NCBI RefSeq assembly: GCF_964019385.1
Contig: NC_088649.1
Coordinates: forward strand, 21,035,508 to 21,099,507
Source of the DNA: Sycon ciliatum
Lineage: Eukaryota > Porifera > Calcarea > Leucosolenida > Sycettidae
Reading direction: 5' to 3'
Length of the DNA stretch: 64,000 nucleotides
A program made the position numbers and the translations under genes. The notes beneath the pieces are model-generated. The model worked only from the letters and a program-made list of their open reading frames with translations. It ran no database searches and was not told the origin of the DNA. This document shows positions 18,391 through 30,600 of this stretch, piece by piece (positions within the stretch are counted from its first letter, which is position 1; every line of letters starts with the position of its first letter).

Positions 18391-18737
18391 CTATGATAGG
18401 GTAACTCAGCTGGCTAGGTATGTTAGGAGCCTTAAGATAGGGATCTCAGCGCGTGCAGTGCGCAGGGTGTTTGCGCATACATTGCGTCATCGAGTTTTGA
18501 GTGCAGCTCGCGGACACAGCAGAAAAATGGCGACGGTCGATTTTCAACACTAGGGGACGCGGTGGACACTAGCGGAATCGTCATCTTCATCGTCGTTCGA
18601 ACATACTTTGTAATTCCCGCCGAAGGACAGCGTGGCCAAGGCGATATTGCCCCGGTCGATTTTCCTATAATTTTCCATGCGGCAAGAACCCACTTCAGAG
18701 AGGATTCAGTCAAAAATTCAGACGTTTTCTCCGGTTA

Positions 18738-21700
18738 TTATTATTCTTTTATTCCACGATGGCGTGACGCCTATAAGGATGATTAATAAGTGCGATAGAA
18801 CTGGTACTAGCCAGAAACAGCTAGATGGAAAAGAAGCAATGGATCTTGAAAAACAAGCGGGGGCAATAACGTTAGCAGGGGTGATCGAGATAGTTAAGTA
18901 CACGTTCGAGATATCAGAAACCAGGGGGATGCGCGGTGCAGGAGCAGGTACTGCTCAAAAGAAGACTGGATGCATTGTTTCGGAAAGAATTTCTACGAGG
19001 TTGGGTTGTGATGTCGATAGGGAGTGAGTTGTAGAGGGTGAGGGCACTGTTGATGGGGGAATCTCGGTGCCTGTTCGTGTGTGCGAGTCCGATGGAGTAG
19101 GTCCTTGCCTGTCGAATGGTGTATGGTTGGTGTTGACGTTGTGGTGCAAGATGTGGTTGTTGCAGGTGTGGTGGGGAGGTTTGGTGGTGGATGTCCCATG
19201 CTAGTAGGGCTTGTTTAACAAGGAGTCGTGAGCTAAGGGTGGGGAGCTTTGCGTGATGGAGGAGGGAGCTGTGGTGAACTGGTGCAAAGAGGGGAATCCG
19301 AAGGCAGATGCGTATAGCACGGCGTTGAATTCTCTCCAGTGTGCCCCGCTGTTGCTGTGTGGTGTTGGAGAGGGCAAGGCTGCCATATTCGAGAACGGGT
19401 CGGATGTAGGTTGTGTAACAATAGGCTGGAAGCGTTCATTGTGCCACGTGTCTTGTGGAGTTGGTGTAGTAGTTTTTTGGCTTTGTTGGTGGTTTCTATG
19501 ATGTGTTGGGTCCATCGCAAATCGTCTTGGAGTGTAACACCAAGGTGCCTATGTTGGTGGACCTGCTGCAGCCGAGTCGAGTGGAGCGTGATGTGGATGG
19601 TGTGTTGGGGTTGGAAGGAAAGGACGACGGTTTTCATGGTGTTGACGAGGAGATGCCAATCCTTCAACCATCGTCCTGCTGCGTCCACGGCACGTTGGAG
19701 GACTGCAGCTGACAAATCCCTCGTGTAATGCGTCGCGTTGAGTGCCGTGTCATCGGCGAACTGGCTGCATTTAGTGTGAGAGTTTGTACATGCTGGGGGG
19801 AGGTCGATCGTGTACACCAGGAAAAGAAGAGGCCCCAGGACAGAGCCCTGGGGTACTCCAGCTGGAATGGATTTCCATGATGACAAAGCGGAGCCAACCT
19901 TGACGCGTTGTCGGCGGCGAGTCAGGTAGCTTGTGAGCCAGGTAAGGGCAATGCCACGGACACCAAGGTGCTCGAGTTTGGCCAGGAGGCCAGCATGCCA
20001 GACTCGGTCAAAAGCCTTTGATAAGTCAAAGAAGCATGCTGACACTGCCTGACCGGAATCTCGGCTGGCGGAAATCTCATGCACTAGGCGGGAGAGCTGT
20101 AGTTGAGTACTATCCTTAGATCGAAATCCAGATTGGTCCGCCGGTAGGTGGGGCTCAATGTGGATGTAGAGGCGTTGGTGAACAATCCTCTCCTGAACCT
20201 TGCTGACAACGCTTAGGAGCGAGATTGGCCTATAATTGGTTACCTCTGCACGAGAGGCTTTCTTGTGTAGAGGACTGATAGTGGCGTCGCGCCAGTCCTG
20301 TGGCTACTCGCCTCGCGAGAAGGACTTGTTGGAAAGTGTTGCGAGGGAGCACGATATTTCGTCTGCAGTGATCTTGAGCAATTTCGTCGGGATGCCATCG
20401 TACCCAGCCGACTTCCGGAAATCAAGAGCGGAAAGGACTTTTCTGACCTCCTCCTGGGTGGTGATGATTTCCTTCAGTTCGCTTCCGATGATGCGCGACA
20501 CGCCAATCTCTGGCACGGCTTCAGTTGGTCCGGAGACGGACTTCTGGCTTTCCGAAATGAAAAAAATTGTTAAACGCTTCCGCCTTTTCTCCATCTGATC
20601 TAGCCACTGTTTCGTTCGCTGTAATAGGTGGAAGCTCCTTTTTCGGGGACGACCGCAGTGATTTCATTAACTTGTACAGGTTTCGCTGCGGGACACCAGT
20701 TACGTCGCCTTGCGCGGTAGTGGATACGAAGGCGGATTTAGCTTCTCTCAGTAGTGTTGTGGTCCTATTGCGTTGAGTAACGAATGTGAGCCAGTTCTCG
20801 GCGCTGCGAGTTCTGAGATACTGACGGTAGAGCTGATGCTTGAGTTTAATGCTGCAAAGAAGCGGTTGAGTCATCCATGGTCGCCGACCTGGGCATGTCT
20901 GGTGTGTACGTCGTGGTGCGAAGTTAGTACAGTACAAGTGTGCTGTGTTGATAAGCGAGTCATGCCAATGCGACCAGAGGTCTGTCATTGATAACTGCGG
21001 GATTTCCTCAGCTGGTGGCAAAAGCTGCATTGAGCTCAGGGCTTCTTTCAGTGCGACGACGCGATCAGGGTCCCAGTTCCAGCGCCAAGCTTCGACGTTT
21101 TGCTGGGGTGTTGGTGCTTGTGGTGGGCATGCAAGGGACACATTTCCTCCGACGAGTACATGATCTGACGCTCCGACAGGGGGATACGATGTGACAGATA
21201 GGTCTTCTTCTGGTACGTTGGAGATGACAACGTCGAGGCAGGACTTCAAGTTCCCTCTGGAAATACAGGTCGGAAAAGACACGTGCTGGTTTAATCCTGC
21301 AGTGTCTGGTAGGTAGCTCAGCAGGTCGCCAGCTCTATCAGTGATATCAGTGGAAAGCCATGAGGTGTGCTTTGCGTTCATATCTCCTACCAATAGAAAC
21401 GGAGAGTTCATGTTGCAGAGACCTAGACAGGGCTCCAGTTGTTGGCAGAATGTGTACAGATCTGTGTTTGGAGGACGGTAGGAGCATCCGACTGTAAGTG
21501 ATGCATTCGGTAGGTCAAGTTCGAGCCAGAGTGATTCGAAGTTGCTCATCGTGATGTTTGTTTTGTGTTTGTGTGGGATGGATGAGTGAACATACACGGC
21601 GACTCCTCCGCCTCTACAGTGCTGCCGATCATGCCTATAAAGGAAGTAGTTGGGGAGTTCGTATAGAGAGTCTGGCTCTAGGGGGTTTGCCCAAGTTTCA

Positions 21701-21849
21701 CATATGGCGATAAGACTGGGTCTCTTTTCTATGGCTACCTGCGCAATCTCGTCCATTTTGTTGAACAGGCTGCGAGCGTTGAAGCTCAGGAAATTGAACT
21801 TGCTTGTCCCGCAGAAAGAGCGATCGTATGAAATATGATCTGATTGCAT
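18738..21849 (-). pseudogene. LINE ORF2 (endonuclease and reverse transcriptase), broken
   Basis: Starts at the ATG at 21849. The APE endonuclease comes first: NARSLFNKMDEIA, ICETWANP, GGGVAVYVHSS, LLVGDMNAKHTSW and a late SDH (GASDHVLV). Then the reverse transcriptase: DLSKAFDRVWHAGLLAKL, AGVPQGSVLGPLLF and SQFADDTA. Breaks are a frame shift in a run of T/A near 20567, an in-frame TAG near 20302-20304 and another shift near 19490 (the frame resumes as YIRPVLEY). The frame can be followed to about 18935; the 3' tail at 18738 reads aataaaagaataataata on the minus strand, like the tail of the 2.4 kb copy. Same family group as the LINE at 649. Confidence 0.8.
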
Positions 21850-21887
21850 AGCATTGTGGGGGAGAAAAGATTGTGCGTGAGGATTAA

Positions 21888-23200
21888 CCCTTTATGTACT
21901 GAAAAATTGTACACAGACTGAATTTGATCTAGACTCACCTCAAATTCTATAATTATCCGGGTCATAACTTTAGTCTCCTTTTGACGATTTTTTCAATCCT
22001 GGGCTTCCTGGAAAGCTCGTCGCAAGAGGAACACATTGAGCCCACGCTTGCCACCACGAAGGTCAAAACGCCAGCGCTACAGCCCAGCGTCTTAGCTGCA
22101 ACGCCAATATTCCGACAGAAGTCGTCTTGCATCAGCCATTTACAGAATGGCTCAGACCACGCAGTGGTCGCCAGCTATTCTGGATTATATGAAGAATGTG
22201 ATGTCGAACATATCAACGTGTTTGGCCTAATTCTCTAACTTGACAGCTAGTTTGTAGTGTATTTTACATGTTTTATGTGAATTTTGTGTTTTATTTTGTG
22301 CGCATGCCCTTTGGCATCTTGGAAAGCGCACATTTTTTTGTTGTCGAAACTGTCCGTTCCACACTTGCTCTTCGGCCTTTTTTCTAGCTCGCCTTGAGGG
22401 ACGGCTGCGTTTTTGTACGTCTTGTACCTTTTCAGTTTTGAAACATTTCTTAGTCTTTGTACTTCTTCTAGTTATGGATACTGGTATGGAGACGTCGTCT
22501 ACACCGTCCAGCGAGATGGTTGGAATCCTGGAAAATATCCAAGCCAGCATGCAAAGCATTGCTGATCGTGTAACGAGAATCGAGGATAGTCAAAGACAAA
22601 ATCCTTCAACTGTCTCATTCCTCGGCACGTCCACACCATACAAGGAGCAAAGCTCCAAGTCATGGCCGGATGATAGCAGTGTGATGGAGGAAATGGAGAA
22701 AGAGACGGAAGAGTTGGACTCCAAAGGGGTCAAACTTTTTCCTGTGTCTGATTCAACTATGGGTTTGTTGAAGTCGAGTTTTTGTTCCGCCTTGCCGAAT
22801 CCGAGCAGGCGACAAATTCGTGACAAGTTTGGTGCCCCAAACTGTCCACACTCGGCTTGTCCTGGACTTGACAAAGTCATGAAGTCCAGGATGTCCAATG
22901 AGACAAAGTCTCGAGACAAACAATTGCTCTCCTTGCTCGTAACAACTAGCTGTTACTTCAGAAAAATTTCACAAACTGCCATGAGTCCGTTTACCATTTT
23001 GAACGTGTTTCTACGTCACTACATGCCCAGAATGATGGGGAAATCCCTCATTCAAATTTGCGCGAGCGGCTATTGAGCGTCATTTGCCGCGATTCGACTT
23101 TCGAGCTTCGTAACTCTGGAACCACACATCGGCGCGCTTCAGCGATTGTTTCAATGGACAGCCCAGGGGATCGAAAGTTGTACAGTCCGTACACAAAGGG
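21888..23200. mobile_element. Element C: piggyBac-type, 1.3 kb
   Basis: Ends CCCTTTATGTAC and, inverted, CCCTTTGTGTAC, flanked by TTAA at 21884-21887 and 23201-23204. It lies exactly between ORF1 and ORF2 of the LINE. Beyond the ends, TTGTAC recurs subterminally on both sides. No piggyBac transposase is present, so it is non-autonomous; it carries one unrelated frame (next entry). Confidence 0.75.
22474..23076 (+). CDS. Cargo frame in element C, unknown protein (200 residues)
   Basis: Begins MDTGMETSSTPSSEMVGILE. Residues 12-45 could form a coiled coil (ILENIQASMQSIADRVTRIE). Later come LPNPSRRQIRDKFGAP and a TKSRDKQLL stretch, a layout that reminds me of the N-terminal gag-like proteins of DIRS/tyrosine-recombinase retroelements, but this is weak. 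The frame is fully open, which is unusual for a non-autonomous piggyBac relative surrounded by decay. Related sequence (gggcttcctRgaaWgctcg) also occurs near 49295, outside the element. Function unknown. Confidence 0.35.
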   Translation: MDTGMETSSTPSSEMVGILENIQASMQSIADRVTRIEDSQRQNPSTVSFLGTSTPYKEQSSKSWPDDSSVMEEMEKETEELDSKGVKLFPVSDSTMGLLKSSFCSALPNPSRRQIRDKFGAPNCPHSACPGLDKVMKSRMSNETKSRDKQLLSLLVTTSCYFRKISQTAMSPFTILNVFLRHYMPRMMGKSLIQICASGY

Positions 23201-23204
23201 TTAA

Positions 23205-24100
23205 GCATGAGTATTGAAAGAAATGAAAGGACTAGCAAAGTAGTATAGTGACTTACTACTGGCATTGCGAGTCGATTCCTGTTGGCTTGTTCTTTTTCTT
23301 CGATTCGATGGAGAGGCCGCTAGCACCGTGATGCACTTCCTGGGGGCTGCTTTCTCTTCTTGTGATTCCGTGATCTCATGCCATTATCCTCAGGTCTGTT
23401 GGGGGTAACACTCGGGCGCAAACGCTTGGAGTTGCCCAAGTTGACTTCGCCTTCGCATGAATCTAAATTGCAGTCTTGAGCCGGTGGTCGGTGTTGATGG
23501 TGGACATTTGTGGTCTGGTTTGATGCTACTGCTTGCCCCAGCGGTTCATGATCTGAGTTGTTTGGCGTAGCACCAAAGTCTTCTGGCTCGGAGGAGCTTG
23601 ACTGATGGTCATCGTCTGATTCGCTATCAGATTCCTTGCCTTGTTGGTTACCTTGTCGGTTGGCAACTATGTCTGAAAGAAGTACCTCCGCTCGCTCAGA
23701 CTCGGTGGAGAGAAGGCTGGTGTTGTTTTTGGTTTTATGTTCGGAGGATGAGTCTACAGCTCTGTTGTTGGCCGAAGTCTTGGTGGTTGATTTGCTTATT
23801 TGAGTCTTTTCCGGGCAGTCCTAGGCGATGTGCCCTGGCTTGTTGCATAGCCTGCATGTGGGTGTTTGTTCAGCATGGTACACGCGGAAATTGCTCTTCC
23901 CGTACCGTGATTTCACGTACGATGGTACGGTCTTGTTTGTGCCAAGTTTGAAGGTGATATTGTCCTAACTTCGATTTTCAGTGCATCAGCCATCGCGAAC
24001 ATCACCGCCATTATCACTCGGAGAGAAGACATCGCGCTCAGTAGAAGAGGTGTTCACGCTGCGTCCAAGAGTGAAAGATTGTGCTCTTTGACCCTCCATA
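23205..24100 (-). pseudogene. LINE ORF1 with CCHC zinc knuckle, broken
   Basis: The minus strand starts near 24095 (MEGQRAQSFTLGRSVNTSS), shifts frame near 23980, then reads TKTVPSYVKSRYGKSNFRVY and the zinc knuckle CRLCNKPGHIA-stop-DC. A TAG thus falls inside the knuckle. It is followed by a charged serine-rich tail (SDSESDDDHQSSSSEPE) ending at tandem stops near 23250. ORF1 of Jockey/CR1 elements binds the element RNA. The ORF1-ORF2 gap is where element C inserted. Confidence 0.6.
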
Positions 24101-24320
24101 GTCCCTCTGAGAGAGTGTCTGGGAGATAGGTAGCTTGGAGATGGCCGTAGAACGTGCTTTCCTGGACGCATTATTCAGCCATTTCTACTGTCTTCTTCAA
24201 CTTGATTTATTTCGAAAAAAAATGTTCTTTTCCACGATTTCTGCACTGGACGCGTTTGGGATCGAAAATCTCTCCTGCGCAGACTGGCTGCGCAGTTCAC
24301 GCGCTGAGATCCCTACTTAA

Positions 24321-24934
24321 GAGAGCATGTCTGAGAATACCAAAGTATGTGTGCAAGTGGATCTCTCTGATTTCGTTCAAAATGTGAAGGTAGGTTCCCT
24401 TTGGGGTGTGGATCGATTGTGCAAAGCCCTTGAAAAAGTTTCTGAAGGGAACCTTGAAATTTGCATACCCCTCAAAAATGGCCGAAATATCACATTATTT
24501 ATGGGTCTAGAAACGAGTCACGCCACGCTATGAACAAAACTCCATCAAGGCAACATTGCCTCACCTTAGAAGAGCTCCTGGAGCAGTACCGCTTAGCCAC
24601 GCCCGCATCCCAGAAGACGAGGTCCATCACCCTCTGACGCCACAATTGATCGTCTTGAAAATAGCCAATTTACAAGCGCTGGCAAAATAGCCAGCTACGT
24701 CCTCAATTGGCCAGAACTATACACCGGCAGATAGTAGAACACCTCTTCTAGCGCTGAGGACATGTTCCCTTTCTTCCATTTGGGATTTTCTTGAAATAAA
24801 CTTTTTTTGTATTTTCCACTCGACCATGCTGAAATCGGGCCAAAGTCATACCTGCGCAGGAAAGCTCGCCCCTCCGCGACGTCTCCTCAGAAAGTTCTAC
24901 TCCAACACTACTCCGAAGGCTGCAGAACAAAGTG
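24321..24934. mobile_element. Family B copy 2, left part
   Basis: Begins gagagcatgtctgagaatac after TTAA 24317-24320. Nearly the same as 44506-45130. Interrupted at 24935 by the BEL element. The last five bases, aagtg, are that element's target duplication. Confidence 0.75.
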
Positions 24935-25470
24935 TGAGTAGACGGTGAACCTCTTTCAGTAGTCTATATATGGTGTTATGGCAAATCACTGCCGCTAGCC
25001 TTTGGGTGTCATTACGTTCATGGTAATTCCAATGCATGCCCGCATCAACGTGCCCTTCTTTGGTGTCAGTTATGCTGTGTGCACGCATAGAGGTGATACA
25101 TTTATTGTTCCTGTGTGGACCAGTCTAATCATAATTATTCCTGGCTGTTCTTTTGTGCTATTCATGCTATTCATGATGCATGTAGTAGTAGTAGTGCATC
25201 GTGTTGTGTTGTTATGCATGTCTCATGTGCCGTTTCCCGCGCGCGCGTGAAACGGACTTCGCGGCTTGTAGTTTCTGTGCCTAATTAGTTGAGTCGGCGT
25301 CTTGTTGTTTGGACTGGAGACTACACCGAGTTGTGTTTCTTTTCGTTGTTTTCAGTCAGTTACAGCTTGCAGTTATTCCTCTCGTGTAGTTCAGTTGCTT
25401 TGCTAGTGTCTCATCCTGAAGTAAAGTATATTCGTTATTATCTCTGTGAGTCAGATCCCTCTCTCGTCTA
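24935..25470 (+). repeat. BEL/Pao 5' LTR (536 bp)
   Basis: Starts TGAGTAGACGG, ends CTCTCGTCTA. About six differences from the 3' LTR by eye (roughly 98.9% identity), so the insertion is young. Contains ctatatatgg near 24964 as a possible TATA. Preceded by aagtg, repeated after the 3' LTR. Confidence 0.9.
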
Positions 25471-25471
25471 A

Positions 25472-25489
25472 TGGTAGCAGAGGATGGTT
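25472..25489 (+). promoter_or_regulatory. Primer binding site
   Basis: Tggtagcagaggatgg starts one base after the 5' LTR with the TGG expected opposite a tRNA CCA end. I did not identify the tRNA. Confidence 0.65.
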
Positions 25490-25522
25490 ATCTTCACCTA
25501 GTCGGAAGTCCATCGGAGCGAG

Positions 25523-27693
25523 ATGTCTGAACACAGCGACGATATCAGTCACGAGCGGAACAGGGTCACGGTAGGCGATGATGTTGGGCCTGGCGATTAT
25601 GTTGAGCCTGGCAATTATGTTGAGCCTGGTAATACGGACGGCCAGGAAGAACAAGTCAACGATGCTGTGACCTCGGCATCTGCAGACATGAGAGTGGCAA
25701 AAATTCAAATGAAACGGCGCTTGACGTCGCGGCGACGAGGCTTGATTTTGCAGATCCGTGACGAGAAGTTGAGTTTGGATGCCGTGAGAGACGAATTCGA
25801 GGCAGTGCAATGGTTCGCCAACGAGGTGAATCAGGTGTTGGAGTCACTGGTGACGTGTTTTCAAGCCGAGAAAAAGGCAAAGCAGTCGACGCAGCAATAA
25901 CGGAGCTGGAGGAAGTGGCAGAAGCAATGGCGCACCTGGAGCAGCAGGTGGAGATGTACGAGGAGCAACAACATATTCGTGCGCGTCATTCCGCAGGGTT
26001 CAGTCAGTACCACCCTGTTATGCCATCAAGCTTCAACGCTGCTCACGACCCATTAGGTGGGGTGTCAGGAACTGCTCAGTCTGCGAGTTCTGCACAGTCC
26101 GCTAGACCGTCTTCCGCGCCTGGTGGCGTCAGTGCGGACTTCACTCCTGTCACAAGCAACACGGACACATCTGCAGCAAGCAACACATTCAGCACCAACA
26201 GGCCTGTCAGTGCCAGTGTCTCAAGTAAAAGCGCAATCACCTCACTTTCTTCGTCTGTAGGTGCACCCACAAGCTCCAGCTCTACTCCACCAGCCAGTGT
26301 GAGTGCAGGGAGCAGTCACCACTCCAGTTCTAGTACCAGTAGTAGCCATAGCATCAGTTCCCGCACAAGTAGCAGTGCGCCAGCAGCAGCAGCAGGCCCC
26401 ACAGTGCCACTGAGTCAGGCCAGCAACACCAGCGCACCTGTAGCTGTACAAGCAACCAATAGCAATGTACTGCCCAGGCAATCAGCCCCTGTTCACTCCA
26501 GCAGGGTACACACAGCAGTCATGAGTGGAAGTAGCCAGAGACCAGCCCATACATTACACCAGTCTGTGGCCGCCGTCCCATTTGTACCTAGAGCCAGTTT
26601 CAGGCCTACACAGAGTGTGGCACATGGCCATGGCGGCAGCTACAATGGTCTACCAGTACCAACCCCATTGAGACCATCTAGTTTTGCTGCACCACCAGCT
26701 GGAGCCACAGACGTCTTCAGCAAAATGAGAAGCATTTCAATACCCGTGTTTGATGGTGATAAGCGTGCCTATGAGTTATGGAAGGCCGCGTTCCTGGCGT
26801 GCGTGGACAGTGCGCCAATCAGCCCAACCCTGAAGCTGTTGCAGCTACGACAGTATGTAGCGGGAGAAGCGCTAAGATGCATCGAGCGGCTAGGGTACGC
26901 CCCGGACTCATACCACAAGGCAATGGAACGCCTGGAACGGAAATTCGGAGGTACGCGGCGCCAAGTGATGGTGTACTTAGATGAACTGGAACGATTCAAG
27001 CCATTGCACGGAGATCGAGTCAACGCACAAGATCTGGAACAGTTCTCAGATTTGTTGGAAGTAGCCGTGACCAACTTGAAAGCAGCGGGTCGCCAATCGG
27101 AGCTAGAGGTGGGCACTCTGTACGCGCGAATCCAGCAGAAGCTGCCAAAAGACCTGCTGACAAGATACCATAGGTGGCTCTATGAGCATCAGCGCCCAGA
27201 AGGGGTGGAGGCGTTGCTCGAGTGGGTCAATCTCGAGGCCGACTTTCACATTACCGCCAATGAAGCCATCGCAGGCCTAGCACCTGGTCGCCATAGACAT
27301 GGCCGAGAGCGCCCAGCAGCCCGAGGCCACTCATTCCATGCAGCAGAGTCACCCAATCCGACACCGGCAGAGTGTCCAGTATGCTCCCAGGACCATCAAG
27401 TGTGGACATGCAAAGAGTTCAAGGAAATGGATGTGGACAAGCGTTGGAAAGTGGCGAAAACACATCGGCTCTGCTATCGCTGTCTGGGCAAGGGCCACCG
27501 AGGTGCTAACTGCCAGCGGAAGAGAAAGTGTGGCGTAGACAAGTGCAGCGATACCCACAACTATCTGCTTCACAGGGCAGTAGCCATTGACACGTCTAGA
27601 GCCAGAAATGGCACGGAAAGGGTCGTACCAGTGAGACAGCCAGAACCACAACCACTGCTAACATCGGAGCAGGCGTCAGACCATTGTCACTGA
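25523..27693 (+). CDS. gag: BEL/Pao Gag, with one frame change
   Basis: The ATG at 25523 opens MSEHSDDISHERN, followed by a charged helical region; this frame stops at 25900. The continuation is in the next frame, open from before 25870 to 27693. The change falls at or near the five-A run 25871-25875, so a one-base indel would explain it; a sequencing error there is equally possible. Then come a coiled coil (LEEVAEAMAHLEQQVEMYEE), about 250 residues of Ser/Thr/Pro-rich linker, the capsid-like DUF1759 region (FDGDKRAYELWKAAFL to near 27270), and cysteine clusters CPVC...H..WTC and CYRCLGKGHRGANC that bind RNA. The gag end overlaps the pol frame. Confidence 0.85.
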
Positions 27694-30600
27694 GAACCTT
27701 GCCGGTCGTTTTACGAAACGGTGACCGCAACCTCAGGGTGAATGCGCTGTTGGATGATGGGAGCACCCAAAGTTATGTGAACACAGAGGTAGCGGACCAG
27801 CTCAACTTGCAGGGACCCATGAAACAGGTTTCGATCAGCACCCTCAACGGAGCAGTGGAGTCTTTCGAGTCAATGCCAGTGGATCTGCTGGTAGAGAGTG
27901 TAGATGGCAAGTACATCAGTCCGTTCTCAGCCATCACAACTAGTCACGTCACAGGCACACTGAAACCGTACGATTGGACCGTCGAGTCAAGTCAGTACCA
28001 TCATCTGCTGGACATACCCTTCGAACAGCCAGCAACTCGCCAGATTGATATGCTGATTGGCTTGGATCATGCCGAGCTTCACTACTCTCTGGAGGAGGTG
28101 AGGGGTGATCAGGGAGAACCGGTGGCGAGGAGAACCGCGCTAGGTTGGACCTGTGTTGGACCTGTGAGTGGAAGCTCAGATCATCACCGCACTCACTTCA
28201 GCAGAGTCGATGACGGTAATCTGGAGATGCTGGTCCGGCGTATGTGGGAGGTGGAAGAGCCTCGCCGACAGAGCCCGCTTGCAGCAAATGACCGACAAAC
28301 TCTTGCAGATGCAGAGGCAGCAACAAAGTACTGCAACGGCAGGTACACCGTCAAGCTGCCTTGGAAGAGAAGCCCGCCAGAGGAGAACGTTAGCTACGAG
28401 ATGGCACTGAAGAGACTGCGCTCGACAGAGAAACGCCTCCACAAGGAACCAGAAGTAGCAAAGGAGTACTGCCGTGTACTGCAGCATCATGTGAACGCTG
28501 GATACGTGACTGCAGTAAAGCTCGAGTCAACAGGTGGTTGGTACCTCCCGCACTTTCCAGTCACCAGACCAGATGCAACAACAACTAAAGTGAGGGTGGT
28601 CTTTGACGCATCAGCCAAATGCAAAGGAGCAAGCCTGAACGACTACCTCCACCCAGGACCGAAGCTGCAGAGAGAGCTACCGCACATATTGCTGCGATTC
28701 AGGGCAAAGCCAGTTGCTATCGTGGCCGATGTAGCAGAGATGTACCTCCAGATCGAGCTGTCTGAAGATGATCAGAAATTTCATCGTTTTCTGTGGCGGG
28801 ACTTGGATGCGTCAAAGGAGCCAGTCGCCTACCAGTACCAACGGGTGGTGTTTGGCGTGAATTCGTCCCCATTCCTAGCGCAAATGGTGTCTCAGAAACA
28901 TGCTGAGCAGCTAAAAGAAGATTTCCCACGTGCTGCAGAAGCGGTGTTGAAGTCGACTTATATGGACGACACTATGGATTCCACCGACGATGACAAGGAT
29001 GCCATCAAACTGTACCAGGACCTGAGTGAGCTGTGGCACCGTGCCGGAATGCATCCTCGCAAGTGGATTTCGAACAGCACCGAGCTACTCCAACTGATCC
29101 CACCGGAAGATCGTGCCAAGCAGGTGAATATTCAGGATAGTATTCTGCCGTCAACCAAAGCGCTTGGTGTGCAGTGGGATGCAGAGACGGATGTCTTTAC
29201 GTTCAGGTGTCGAGCACCAAGTTACTCAGTCCTGACCAAGCGGACCTTTCTGAAGATTCTGGCGACTCTGTTCGACCCGCTGGGGTTCGTCTTGCCCTTC
29301 GTGATGAGTGGCCGCATCCTGTTCCAGGAAATGTGGGTCGATGGTATTCAGTGGGATGAGCCACTGCAAGATGATCTACATGCCCGAGCAGTGCAATGGT
29401 GTGATGAATTCGAGAAGCTAGAAGCCGTGGCTGTGCCCCGTTGTTTGAGACTGTCAAACACAGAAGCGATCACTGCCACGGAACTGCACGTCTTCAGCGA
29501 CGCATCGCAAGACGCATATGGAGCAGTCGCCTACCTCCGTCACAGCTACGAATCCGGGGCTGTGACCTGTCGCCCGGTGGCAAGTAAAGGCAAGGTAGCT
29601 CCGATAAAAAGCACCAGCATCCCGCGTTTGGAGCTGACTGCGGCGGTAGTTGCAGTAGATTTGGCTGTGTCAGTGGGTGAAGTGCTGGCTATACCCGAGA
29701 GCAGTTGGCATTGGTGGACGGATAGCATGAACGTCTTGTGGTGAGTGCGCAATCGAAGTCGCCAGTTCAAGCCATTCATTGCCAACAGAGTGGCAGAGAT
29801 TCAAGCCTCAAGTCAGCCAGGTCAGTGGCACTACGTCCCGACAGAGTGCAATCCTGCAGATGTGGTTTCCCGTGGGTCCAGTGCCGCCAAGCTTGTACAG
29901 GAGGCCCAATGGTGGAATGGACCGCAGTATCTTCTCCTTGACAAGTCCCAGTGGCCGCCACCACCCAGCAAACTCACTTGTCCTGTCGTGCCCGAGGTGA
30001 GGTCCGCATGCAAGGAAGCCACAATGAGCACAGTTGAAGGAGTGTCACTCTTCACGTTTGTGAGCAAAGATTGGAAGCTGGAACCCAGGAACTTCTCATC
30101 GTGGAGAGTCGCCGTACGTCGTCTAGCCTTGGTGCTTCACTTTGTCAGCAACTGCCGCACCCCGGTTGATGAGAGGCAAGTCGGCAGCTTGAGCCCTGAG
30201 GAAGTGACAGACGCGGAGCTTTCCTTCACCAGAACAGCTCAACAAGAGAGCTTCCCAGAGTATGCTCTCCTGAGAAAGGGGAAGGCAATCCCAACGACCA
30301 GCAAACTGGCTAGTCTTTGTCCTCGGCTAGATGAAGATGGAGTCATGCGAGTGGAAGGACGGACCCAGAATGCAGAATTCCTACCCGAAGCAACTAAGCA
30401 TCCAATCGTTCTACCACGTCACAACTGGGTTACATACCTGATTGTCAAGGACCAACATGAGGCTGCGAACCATGCTGCTGGAGTCAACCACACGTGGTCC
30501 CTGCTGAGGCAACGCTTCTGGATCATTGCGGGACGAGAAGCAGTTCGTGAGTGCGAGCAGAGGTGTACTGAATGCAGAAAGAGGAAAGCCAAACCTGTCA

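Larger units (their letters stand above)
18436..24316. mobile_element. Element A: TTAA-flanked, with a LINE inside
   Basis: Left end GATAGGGATCTCAGCGCGTG and, inverted, right end GTAGGGATCTCAGCGCGTG (24298-24316), flanked by TTAA at 18432-18435 and 24317-24320. The empty site is at 7257. A's own sequence is the first 300 bases and the last 100-150; the remainder is a LINE that landed inside. TTAA duplications are known for piggyBac and Kolobok superfamilies; the ends do not start with CCY as most piggyBac ends do, so the superfamily is open. No transposase seen. Confidence 0.6.

Noticed and set aside
25860-25900. Programmed frameshift in BEL gag
   Set aside because: G AAA AAG is not a full slippery heptamer, the position is near the N-terminus of gag, and a one-base change in the A run is simpler. 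Not excluded.
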